Shown piece by piece: positions 31,501 through 39,678 of a stretch of 64,000 bases of DNA. Each line of letters begins with the position of its first letter. Within the stretch, counting starts at the first letter, position 1. Location of the stretch: NCBI GenBank assembly GCA_009829735.1, contig CM020620.1, positions 28,304,951 through 28,368,950 on the forward strand, in the 5' to 3' direction. The position numbers and the translations under genes were made by a program. The notes beneath the pieces are model-generated. The model did not search any database and was not told where the DNA came from. It was given only the letters and a program-made list of their open reading frames with translations. The stretch is from Pyropia yezoensis. Lineage: Eukaryota > Rhodophyta > Bangiophyceae > Bangiales > Bangiaceae.

Positions 31501-32763
31501 GCCGGACACCCGGGGGGTTCACGTATGTTCGCAGCAATGCGAAGGTTCTTCTACTGGCCAGCAATGGCCGTCGACGTGGTCGACCACGTAAGGGGATGCC
31601 ACCCCTGTGCACGCAACCGCATGAGTCTACATAGGCGGGCGTCTGCCATGAAGCTATTCCCACCTGATGGGCCCAACGAGCAAGTCGCTATCGACATACT
31701 CGGGCCACTTCCGATAACGGAAGAAGGGAACAGTTACATCCTGGTCATGTCTGACCGCTTCACTAAGCTGTCAAGAGCGGCAGCCATCCCGAATGATACG
31801 GCATACACGATTATGAACGCAGTGGTTGACCACTGGATCAGTGCATACGGAGTCATGAAGCAACTCCTCTCCGATAACGGAGCAAACCTTACGTCGGCAT
31901 TCTGCACTAAGGTCCTGGGCATGTTCGGTATCGAACCACGTCGGGCATCCGACTACCACCCGCAGTCCAACGGGCAGGTGGAGCGGTTTAACCGCACCAT
32001 CGTAAAGATGCTACAGTGCTACGTGGCCGAGCACACGAACACTTGGGACAGGCTTCTGTCCGTACTCACCCTGGCATACAATGCCAGGCCACATCGGAGC
32101 ACAAACATTGCTCCGCTGGAGTGGGTCATGCCACTAGGCGTCGATAACCTGACGCTGCCACCCGGCAGGTGCACTCGGTATGATACACCGAAGGGCCGAC
32201 CGGCCGAACGCATCCACCTAGCTTGGTTGGCCAAGCTATCGTGGATGATTCCTAAGCTCAAGGGTGCCCTTGACAGAACACAACTTCGGTATAAGAAGAA
32301 CTTCGACGCCCGACTACGGGTGCGCAACGCAACCCTGGTAACAGGTGACTGGGTCTATATCAGACACCAGAAGTTCCGAGGGAACAAGCTTATGCAACCG
32401 GTCAAGGGACCGTACCAGATCCTCCACAGAGATGACCACTCTGTTATCTTACACTCCGATACGGAGATTCAACGCATCAGCATGAATGACGTCACACCTG
32501 CTCCGATGCCGGAACAGCCTCAGCCGGTACCGGCTGGGTTGCTACATGAAGCTCTTACAACCCACCGGTCAGATGACCCGGTGGGACCGGATGGTATTCC
32601 ATACCAAGTAGAGAGCGTGGTCGGACACACCGACCCGGACCTACCAGGACCCTGGTACGTCAAGGTTATGTGGGTCGGATACGACTCACCCACCTGGGAA
32701 CAGGCGGCAAATATACCCCGCCAACTCCTCATGCCGTACACGAGGCGACGACGCCTACTGTAA
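28594..32763 (+). CDS. pol: A2 pol polyprotein (1,389 aa), intact
   Basis: Complete Ty3/gypsy Pol. It starts ATG ATG, five bases after gag. Aspartic protease DTGA at residues 114-117; reverse transcriptase with RFCIDYRRLN near 479 and YLDD near 580; RNase H with DVDACDTQVGC near 730 and SDHEPLRWLL near 807; integrase with HHCC zinc region near 965-1010 and core residues D (AIDILGPLP, about 1032), D (LSDNGANLTS, about 1092) and E (QSNGQVERFNR, about 1123); C-terminal chromodomain-like segment near 1340-1375 (WYVKVMWVGY, TWEQAANIP). The order PR-RT-RH-IN identifies Ty3/gypsy. No nonsense codon or frameshift. It would copy the element RNA to DNA and integrate it. Confidence 0.95.
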   Translation: MMTGGRWGYPSKPPRSTAGKAPRRARLSRRRINPRLHLPAPTTRRLGIDDQPPRLGGEDGKPRHMEPDKGPVQDARATPDIGVGHVLFTLENFKVSATLGVDPQSTRSYYPVLDTGAGPNLIRKDTLPDKWLPRVRVTRGPTIKDANGRLIRTTAAMSLRVTIGDLTTEVDFLVCETLSVPCILGCTFINVHVDAIRPGRRTVELQEADGTKRGHTAIVRDLTLQGSHVNVAEVYASVEPKTLRLAKRTRFEPLSETVLPVNCDLAGICRVQSNLRTYKRHGLTMANGLIDLPAGGSSLLVMANYRRKAVTLPKGTILGIAELYEGDILTPDKEGQVEPLEVLAVAETTERQQPDDGKPNPSAATADLPPKDQEALKALAEADLDHLPPSVAEGVRRMLRKHDVMWTGGALGTIGATQHRIDLVPGARPARSQPHRAGPMQREIVDGEVKRMSEAKVIRPSMSEWGAPVVIVPKKDQTPRFCIDYRRLNLVTKKDSYPLPRTDECIDSLGEATVFTTIDCNAGYWQIPVADEDIPKTAFVCHSGVYEFLRMPFGLSNAPATFQRAIDIILSGVKWRNCLVYLDDVIVFSRNMDDHVQHVDEVLTLLRNAGVTLRLKKCAFFQQTVEYLGHQITPGKLGVLEGNTGAPRDARFPNTQTQLKSFLGMCNVYRRFVKDIARIAKPLTVLTSSTLPKVLQPPSPSKEEAFESLKRALLAPPVLALPHRRGTFVIDVDACDTQVGCTLLQGETLIGTDNDIPDLRPVGYFSRTLNPAERNYSATERECLGAIWAVQLLRPYLEGSRFIVRSDHEPLRWLLNLGDKDSDSHGRLARWRLKMAEHDYRTVYKAGSTHHLGDALSRLDTPSGDTRPVDEDIPVVPVCMVGNATQGMADHTMAHRACPLTLADFHEAQANDDDCRRHRANLLAGTAGIFSENEDGLIYRRAPADGRHQVVVPVSLRQAVMEREHENPTAGHPGGSRMFAAMRRFFYWPAMAVDVVDHVRGCHPCARNRMSLHRRASAMKLFPPDGPNEQVAIDILGPLPITEEGNSYILVMSDRFTKLSRAAAIPNDTAYTIMNAVVDHWISAYGVMKQLLSDNGANLTSAFCTKVLGMFGIEPRRASDYHPQSNGQVERFNRTIVKMLQCYVAEHTNTWDRLLSVLTLAYNARPHRSTNIAPLEWVMPLGVDNLTLPPGRCTRYDTPKGRPAERIHLAWLAKLSWMIPKLKGALDRTQLRYKKNFDARLRVRNATLVTGDWVYIRHQKFRGNKLMQPVKGPYQILHRDDHSVILHSDTEIQRISMNDVTPAPMPEQPQPVPAGLLHEALTTHRSDDPVGPDGIPYQVESVVGHTDPDLPGPWYVKVMWVGYDSPTWEQAANIPRQLLMPYTRRRRLL

Positions 32764-33241
32764 CAACCCAACCGACACCGACTTCGGCTGTTGGGGGGTG
32801 AGGCTTATACCTACTAAGTAGGGTGTGACATGGTTACGGCAGACTTAGGTTTCTAAGTCAAATCAGACTTAGGTTTCTAAGTCGAACCAAGCTTAGGCAA
32901 CTAAGTAGAGTCAAGCTTAGGTAACAAAGTAAAACCTGAACCTTAATAAGTTAACTTCAAGGTAAAGGCTAACTCCGATAATATCGAAGTAACTAGGGAG
33001 CTTACACGGGAGGATGACCTCCCCAAGCCAAGACACCAAGTGAGGGAGGATGACCTCCCCAAGCGTGAACCAACCGGAAGAAGTTGGACGGGAGGCAAGG
33101 CACCACTGAGCCAGAAGGGGTACTCCCCAGGGCAGCAAACAGAGGCAAGCAATGCCCCCAAAGAAGATGAGTTTAGACTCACTACTACCCGGCTACCATA
33201 AGGGTTACCGAAAACCTCTCCCTCACAAACAATAGCACTCC
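32764..33241. other. Convergent intergenic region with a hairpin array (A2)
   Basis: Same length and same hairpins as in A1: palindrome at 32810-32822, two GACTTAG-GTTT-CTAAGTC hairpins at 32842-32859 and 32866-32883, and CTTAG-GCAA-CTAAG at 32892-32905. The stems are unchanged while nearby bases differ from A1. Confidence 0.6.
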
Positions 33242-33667
33242 TCAGTGGGTAGACCCACTGCCCGAGGGAGGCCACTCACGCGTAAGCGCGTATACCTCCG
33301 TGCTCCACCGGTCGGCAATCTCACGACGGTCAATCACCCGCGTTACCTCGGTGCATAGCTGGACGAGGGTGCTGCGGCCAGCCTCCACGTCCTCCAGAGC
33401 GTTCTGGAGACGGTCAAGCACGCCACCGAAGCAACGCGCTGACCCAACCAGCGCAGCACCTGGGGGGATATCCCCCCAGCTAACAGAGAGCCCCCCACGC
33501 ATTGCGCGGGTAACAAGGGCGTCAACGCCCTCATACCAGAGACGGGGACCCCCGTCATGTAGGACAGGGGCGGGAGGTGACACTGGCGCAGCCAGAGGAG
33601 CCACAGGAGCCGACACGGCTACCACCGGAGCCGGTGGCACCTGATACGAGGCCCGGTAGGACCCTAC
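33242..33667 (-). other. Conserved antisense frame past the A2 antisense ORF
   Basis: Counterpart of 22861-23286, ending in the same residues (WPPSGSGSTH). The preceding antisense ORF stops with TAG at 33664-33666 where A1 has TGG, so the overlap differs while this frame is kept. Confidence 0.45.
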
Positions 33668-35688
33668 CGAAGGGGCTCCACCGTAACCACGGCGGTACTC
33701 CGCCCGACGACGGGCACCTCACGCTCCCCACCCACAGAGCCCCACTCTCGGGGACGACGGCCAACCGCCGCCGGCATCGGGTTACCGAACCACGGAGCAA
33801 GGACCTGAAGAGGGTCATGGATAACCATGGGAATACCCAGGTCAGCAACAGCCTCGGTGGATGCCCACCCATGGCAACTGGGCTCACCCGGCTGAGTACG
33901 CCGGACACGCAACGAGTGACGAGGCAAGGGGGAAGCCCCAGCCTGCGGGTCCCGGTACGGGGGAAGGGCCAACACCCCAGCCCAGTTCACGGCATCGTGA
34001 ACAGCCAGCAGGGCCTCGAACTCCCGGGCCAACCCGGTCTTGGCGGCTATCAGATCCACGCCCAACTGCGCGATGTGCCGGCGGACACCCGTCGGAAGAT
34101 GAAACAGACGACCCTGCCGGCGGACGGACAGCAAGAAGGATGAAGCCTGCCCGAGGGTAACCTCAAGGGTGAAGGTACCCTGCAACGGGTGGACCGGTCG
34201 CGAGGCCAACACACTCCCGAAGTAGCGAAGACAGGAGCCGGTGTCAAACCGGAAAGCAGGGGCGGGTTCCCACCCCTCCTGCCACAGAGGCGGGCGCACG
34301 GGAGTGTATACCGGCGCACGACCGTTGCCGGTCTGCAACGCACACGTTATATCCGTGCGGAACGCATCCGCCATGACACCATGGTTACGTCGCCAGCTTG
34401 ACGCCGACTTCAACCCCGCCATGGGCGGGTAGGGAGCCGTCAACGACAGATACGGGGGTACCCCCGGGTAGTAGTCAAAGTCGGCATACCGACCGGTACT
34501 GCCCACCGTCTCCCCAAACGCAACCGGCTCCGCCGCCGCCGCAATCCCCCGAGCACTAGCCGGGTAGTCAATCTCCCGCGGCAACGCGGGGGCAATCAGG
34601 TCGCATACCCCGAAGGCGGGGACGAGGTAGACCTCACCCCGTCCCACCCGGGTGCGCCAGAGCTGCGCATGCCGGTCGTCCGGCTGACTCAGGATCCAAT
34701 GATGTTCCACCCGGACCGCGTTCGGCTGGTTGACCAGCCGCATCAACTCCCGCTCCCAGCTCGGGTCCACCTTAACGCGGCGGGAGGACTCTCCACGGGG
34801 ATGCACCAGGTGGAAGTCCACCCGCATACGCCCATCGGACTCCATCGACTCTTGCACCGTGAGGCCTCGAACCCGAGCCACCAAGTCGCACGCCGACATG
34901 GCGGGTTGACCCGCCGCCACGGCGACGCCGCCACCCAACGGGGCAACCCGGGCAGGACCAGGAAGAATCGGGGGCGCCGGGGGACGCACCACCGGCAGAG
35001 GGGCCGACGTCGGAGATGGACGAGGCCGAGGAGGAAGAAGAAAGGCGGGCGCCCGCCCGGAGTAACTCCCGGTGTCAACCGCCATGGGAGAAGGAGCGTC
35101 TTGACCGCTCGACACCCGCGGCACCGCAGGTATGGTACCGGCGCCGGCACCACCCGTCGGCGTAGCCCCCGCCTCGCAAGGGGAAGGCACTTGGACAGCC
35201 TCCGGAGCCGGAGCCCCGGCCGTGCGAACACCCGCACCGTCTTGACCCGCCGCACCGGGTGTCGCACCGCCACCACCACCCGCGTCAACGTCGGGACTGC
35301 CTCGAGGGGTCACCGCCCGGACACCCGGACCACCTTGACCCGCCGGAGTCGGCTGCGGGTCGCCACCTCCGCCGCAGGGCGGACCATCTTGAGGTAGCGG
35401 CGGTGAGCCGGCACCGGCACCAGGCTCCATCCGGGCAGCCGGCAGAGAGGGGGTAGAAGCCGCCACGCGCGGTTGACCGCCGGGTTGACCTCCGGCCGAC
35501 GGCACCGTCGTGCCGCTGCACACGGACGACAGTCCTCCGGCCGACAGACGGACGGACACCGCAGGCTCGTCGTCGTCAGACGAGCTCACCCCGTAACGCG
35601 CGGCGTCGGGACCGACAGGCGCGTCGTCCTCCATCTCCTCCCCGATCAGGAGGTCTTCCTCCTCTTCAAGCACCTGGGGATAGGACAT
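33664..35688 (-). CDS. A2 antisense ORF (674 aa), unknown function
   Basis: Starts at ATG 35688 (MSYPQVLEEEEDLL). The acidic N-terminus and low-complexity linker differ from A1 by many substitutions and in-frame insertions and deletions, while the C-terminal 400 residues are nearly the same. Frame preservation through this variation argues for coding. LFHLP is at 34093-34107. It ends TVEPL-R-stop. Context: convergent with pol, behind the 3' LTR. Function unknown. Confidence 0.72.
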   Translation of the reverse strand: MSYPQVLEEEEDLLIGEEMEDDAPVGPDAARYGVSSSDDDEPAVSVRLSAGGLSSVCSGTTVPSAGGQPGGQPRVAASTPSLPAARMEPGAGAGSPPLPQDGPPCGGGGDPQPTPAGQGGPGVRAVTPRGSPDVDAGGGGGATPGAAGQDGAGVRTAGAPAPEAVQVPSPCEAGATPTGGAGAGTIPAVPRVSSGQDAPSPMAVDTGSYSGRAPAFLLPPRPRPSPTSAPLPVVRPPAPPILPGPARVAPLGGGVAVAAGQPAMSACDLVARVRGLTVQESMESDGRMRVDFHLVHPRGESSRRVKVDPSWERELMRLVNQPNAVRVEHHWILSQPDDRHAQLWRTRVGRGEVYLVPAFGVCDLIAPALPREIDYPASARGIAAAAEPVAFGETVGSTGRYADFDYYPGVPPYLSLTAPYPPMAGLKSASSWRRNHGVMADAFRTDITCALQTGNGRAPVYTPVRPPLWQEGWEPAPAFRFDTGSCLRYFGSVLASRPVHPLQGTFTLEVTLGQASSFLLSVRRQGRLFHLPTGVRRHIAQLGVDLIAAKTGLAREFEALLAVHDAVNWAGVLALPPYRDPQAGASPLPRHSLRVRRTQPGEPSCHGWASTEAVADLGIPMVIHDPLQVLAPWFGNPMPAAVGRRPREWGSVGGEREVPVVGRSTAVVTVEPLR

Positions 35689-36261
35689 GTTAACGGGTGC
35701 AGAGTCCCCCGCGCCCACAAGCCGTCGACGGCTACGACCCGGTACGGTGGGATAACCGGGACGAGCCAGGGAAGCGCGGGCACCCGCGCTTATGACCACA
35801 AACGGCCACGAGCAGCGCCACAAACACGCGGGTCGACCCACGCCGCACGGGGCTACGAACGCGCCCCACCCAGGCACCTGGGCGGGACGGGGCCACCCCC
35901 ACACACGGGGTAAGCAAGGGGGGTCACCCCCAACCGCCCCCACGCAACGCGGGCAGCCCCCGCCCCCCATTGAATCGTCCACACGAGAGGGACCCCCCTA
36001 CCACCAGGCACCTGGTGGCGGATCCGCTTGCACCACCCCTCGGAAAGGGGGGTCGTGAACAAAAACCCGCATCGGGAAATTAACGGTCCGGAAAACGGAT
36101 CGTGTGTGTACCACACAAAGGGGGGCACCCCCCTCGGACAACCTCGAAAAGGGGTGTCTGTCGTGACGGGGCGCAAAGCCCCACCCGACGGGTAAACAGT
36201 CACGCGATCCACTTACATTCGGTAACCCGAATGCAACGCGACCCGAGGACGGGCCGAATCT
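35689..36261 (-). other. Region upstream of the A2 antisense ORF
   Basis: GC-rich leader or promoter candidate, collinear with 25230-25813 in A1. No gene or clear motif seen. Confidence 0.35.
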
Positions 36262-36273
36262 AAGGGGGGGATA
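36262..36273 (+). promoter_or_regulatory. Polypurine tract of A2
   Basis: AAGGGGGGGATA immediately before the 3' LTR, the expected start of plus-strand DNA synthesis. Confidence 0.7.
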
Positions 36274-36634
36274 TGTAGCAATATGGTTGTCCGTATTGTG
36301 ACCCTAATATCAGGGGGGCTACTTCTAATCCTTAACTTCAATTTGAGAGTCCGAGCTGGTCACGGTATCTATAAGTTACGTATGACCAGAGGGACTTGCA
36401 TCTTGGGGTGAAGGGTAGTTAGCAGTGTCTCCGAGGGTTTATAACGAGGGGGCCGGTGGCGAATCCACCGCCGGCCAAGGAGAACAACAAACCCCTCCCA
36501 TTTGGGCTCCCATCTTGGTCCCGTGGCTTGCGCTCCAAGGACAGCAACCTTGGCCTCCCGGTGACGTTGGTGCCGATCCCCCTTGGTGAGTGTTCCCTGA
36601 GAGTGGACGTGCGACGGATTCCTCTTGTGCTACA
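36274..36634 (+). repeat. A2 3' LTR
   Basis: 361 bp, TGTAGCA to TGCTACA, followed by the TSD GGGGG and three bases (ATA) of A1 before the next LTR. Confidence 0.92.
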
Positions 36635-36642
36635 GGGGGATA

Positions 36643-37005
36643 TGTAGCAATATGGATGACCGTATTGTGACCCTTTAATAGGGGGACTACTTCTAACCCT
36701 TAACTTTCAATATGAGAGTCCGTATTGATGACGGTATCTATAAGTTACGTATGACCAGAGGGACTTGCAACTTGGGGTGGAGGGTAGATAGTAACGTCTC
36801 CGAGGGTTTATAACGTGGGGGCCGGCGGCGAATCCACCGCCGGCCAAGGAAGAACAACAAAATTCCTCCCATTTGGGCTTCCATCTTGGTCCCGTGGCTT
36901 GCGCTCCAAGGACAGCAACCTTGGCCTCCCGGTGACGTTGGTGCCGATCCCTCTTGGTGAGTGTTCCCTGAGAGTGGACGTGCGACAGATTCCTATTGTG
37001 CTACA
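36643..37005 (+). repeat. A1 3' (outer right) LTR
   Basis: 363 bp, TGTAGCA to TGCTACA. Its left third (GGATGACCGTATTGTGACCC, GTATTGATGACGG) matches the A3 LTRs and not the A1 5' LTR, while its right two thirds resemble all A LTRs. It is followed by CTTCC, the near-copy of the A1 left TSD. Confidence 0.85.
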
Positions 37006-37010
37006 CTTCC

Positions 37011-37414
37011 TTGTCGGGGGAACCGGAAGAAGTGGAAGTCGCACACACTCTGTCTCTGTTGTGGGGCAATCCCCCCACTGACAAACAAGAAGATGGTGTG
37101 TGGGCCGACAGTTTCTTGGTCGGGACGGGGAAGCAAGGCCAAGCCCCGCTGTCCCTGCCCTTATTCCCGCAAGGTCGCCTCAGAATCTCGCCACTCAGAA
37201 TTTCACACCCCAGCACCTGCCCACCGGGCCACACGAAAATGCAGGACGATAAATGCAGAAAACCCTCAAATCCGTGTTGGATTTACTACTAAGCTAACTA
37301 TCCCAGACTTAAGGAATATGAACCCAAATGCAGGGGGAGAAGCGGGCAGGCTAGTGGCCTGCCGCCCCTTCCATGGCACGTGTGGCCCCTTACCTGAGAG
37401 TCAATACTGCCACA
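37011..37414 (-). mobile_element. C3 solo LTR (reverse), right part
   Basis: Continues 788-850 after A1: TGTCGGGGGAACCGGAAG through CAATACTGCCACA, the inverted start of a C LTR. With the left part it makes about 467 bp, full LTR length. TGAGG follows at 37415-37419. Confidence 0.8.
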
Positions 37415-37419
37415 TGAGG

Positions 37420-37639
37420 GATAAGAAGAGGGACAGCGGGGCTTGGCATCGCTTCCCCGTCCCGATCAAGAGACTGTTGGCCCACACACCATCTATATGT
37501 TTACTAGTGCGGGAATCGCCCCACAACAGGGATAGCGTGTGTGCGACTTGCACTTTTTCTGGTTCCCCCGACACGGGAGGCAGCCTTTGTGCAGCAACCC
37601 AACTTGGGTGCTGCGTGCGCGAGTGGTTTTTTTGCGACA
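37420..37639 (+). repeat. C1 5' LTR, second part
   Basis: Resumes the forward C LTR (GATAAGAAGAGGGACAGCGG) to TTTGCGACA. It shares C1-type positions with the 3' LTR at 59789 (CGCTTCCCC, GTTGGCCCACACACC, TTACTAGTG) that differ from C2. The primer site CGGTGGAGCAGCAGGGGA follows at 37642-37659. Confidence 0.8.
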
Positions 37640-37758
37640 ATCGGTGGAGCAGCAGGGGACAGCGGTAGACTGTACCTCCGGGTGCACCCGAGTGTAGGGG
37701 GCCCTCTGTCTCAGTGGAACGGCGGTCTTGGACGGTGTCGTACGGATCATTAGCCATC

Positions 37759-39678
37759 ATGGCAGGATCGGACCCCCCGCCGTCCGGGGAGTACACGGGT
37801 GACGCACGTGGTCTAGTGCGTTTGCAAAATGGTGAGACACAGGTAGGTGTACCGGGGGTCGCAGAGGGACTGGAGGTCCCTCAAGCCCGCAGGACTGGGA
37901 GTAAGGGCGGGCAACTGGCCACCCCGACTCAGTCGGGAGTTGCTCCGGTGACACCCCTGATGATGGTGGGCCGAAGTCCGGCCACCGGGTGGTACACTCA
38001 ACGGGAACGTCCCAAGGTGAGGGGACTGTCCCCGTGGGATCCACACGGGTTGGAGCCAACTTTGGCATGGAGCTATCGTCAGCTAGGCTTTCGGAGGACG
38101 GCAGACCCGCGTTGGTCGGTGATGGGCTCGCGCCCTTGCCCCCGGTTGACACCTCTGAGGATCGTGACCTCCCCTCAGGTGGACTCCCGGAGGCTGACCA
38201 AGACTTAACTGGAGTCGGATACCTTCTCCTGGCAAAAACTGTCCGTCGGGAGGCGACTGACGTGTTGCGACAGGCTTTGCCGGAACTGGTGGTCACGATG
38301 ACGAATACCATCTTAAATCAGATTGTGGCGAGTTTGCCAGATGATCTTAATGTCCAGACTGGAGTGGGGCGTTGCAGCCCGCAGACGCAGGGAACACTTC
38401 CCCCTACGCCTGCACCAGGGCGTCCCGAGCAGGGATCGACCCCCGACCTTTCCAACTTGGGGGCCACAATGACTTCGGCAGGGCGAGCGCCTTCTACGAG
38501 GGGGCTCCCTGCAGAGCGACCGGGGGCTACACTCAGCCCGCCGGTGCAGACAGCAGAGACGTCGGGTCAGTAAATTCCTCTGCCTCAGCGGCTGTTCTCT
38601 CAACGTGAGGTGCCGCCCAAAATTCAGGTGGCCAACCCGGTCTACCAGGGGGTCTTTGACTGTGAGATTTACGGCCTCCACAACAAGCTGGTGGCGTACG
38701 GTCCTGACCAGGCCCGAGCTATGGGCCGTGCCAAGAAGAATGCACTTCACTCTTTTGGGCACAAAGCGGAGTGGGATGGAACTCCCCCCCTCCGTGTGTT
38801 CCTGTGACGGCAATGCTATAAGAACAGGCATGGCTTTCTACATGCTACAGGAATTCACCAAGGGCGATATAATGAGGGAAATTATGTCCGTTATGCCCAG
38901 TTCCTCAAGTGGAGGGGCTGGTGAGGTGACGTCCTACTGTGAGCTCATCAACTGGTTGTTGAAGGCTATGGTTGACAAAGCCGCGCTGGCTTCTCAAGTC
39001 GAAGAGTTCACGCAGGCGCACCAGGAGGAGAATGAGGCCGAGTTGTCCTTCGCGGTCCGAGTCCGTAAGCTTAACAATCTCTGCGGCTTTCTTCACACAC
39101 AAGCTGTGGTGGGGAGTCCCTTTCTGGAAGGTCTCCATTGGTCGGTCCGTATGGAGACCCGGGAACATAAACCCTCCCTGGCGACACTCGCCGAGTTGGC
39201 CAGGTTTGCCCAACGCAGAGGGAAGGCCTATCGCAAGCAGCGAGATGAGCAACGCCAGGAACGGCATGCCGAGTTGGCCAAGTAGAGAGTGAAGGCTCGC
39301 AAAGCCATAGAGCTAAGGAAGGCACGCGGGATCCGTAAGGATAAGGTGGTAGCCGCCGTGGGATCTTCCCAAGGCAGCCTCTCGAGTTCCCAAGTCGGAA
39401 AGACCCTCCCGGGAGCGGAGATTCGATGTTGGAACTGCAACGCTGCTGGACACTGGGCGTACGACTGCCCTATGTTGAGTAAACGCATTCAACAACTTGT
39501 TAAAAATGCAAGCAAAAAGACGGCAACAAGCGAAGTACGCTTGCGCCGCGAGGAGAGTACGTGGCCGTTGGCGGCTTTGGCCAAACCCTCGGCGGAAGAG
39601 GCGGACACGTCGTCCTCGGACTCGTCGTCCTCCCCTTCGCCTTCTGACTCTGACGCCAAGTCGGCGGGAAGCGAGTAA
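37759..39678 (+). pseudogene. gag: C1 gag, decayed
   Basis: ATG at 37759 (MAGSDPPPSGEYTGDAR). A frameshift near 37950 moves the frame. TAA at 38571 replaces a Leu codon of C2. About 26 bases are lost near 38803 (the EFLRRFTKAC region in C2), with another frameshift, and TAG at 39283 interrupts the basic region. The CCHC knuckle (CWNCNAAGHWAYDC, near 39430) is intact, unlike C2. A Ser/Asp-rich tail ends with GGA-AGC-GAG-TAA, a degenerate form of the GGGAAAC heptamer (39666-39672). The product cannot be made as one protein. Confidence 0.85.

Larger units (their letters stand above)
25819..36634 (+). mobile_element. A2: complete family A element nested in A1
   Basis: 10,816 bp. LTRs 25819-26179 and 36274-36634 are both 361 bp with about four differences by eye (about 98.9%). 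Primer site, gag, pol and antisense ORF are all open. This is the only copy in the window that looks potentially functional as it stands, apart from the TGA in the -1 frame at the gag end. Confidence 0.92.
851..37005 (+). mobile_element. A1: family A Ty3/gypsy element, host of B and A2
   Basis: Outer LTRs are 851-1214 and 36643-37005. The internal region runs from 1215 to 25818 and ends with the few bases at 36640-36642, after removal of A2. It holds gag, pol, a hairpin-rich convergent region and a long antisense ORF. B splits pol at 6173/20766 and A2 splits the polypurine tract at 25818/36635. Pol carries two nonsense codons as well as the B insertion, so A1 is not autonomous. Its two LTRs are unusually different from each other and the right one resembles the LTRs of A3. 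Confidence 0.8.

Noticed and set aside
36274..37005. Tandem LTR pair as a product of one element
   Set aside because: The GGGGG duplication shows that the left LTR ends A2 and the right LTR ends A1.
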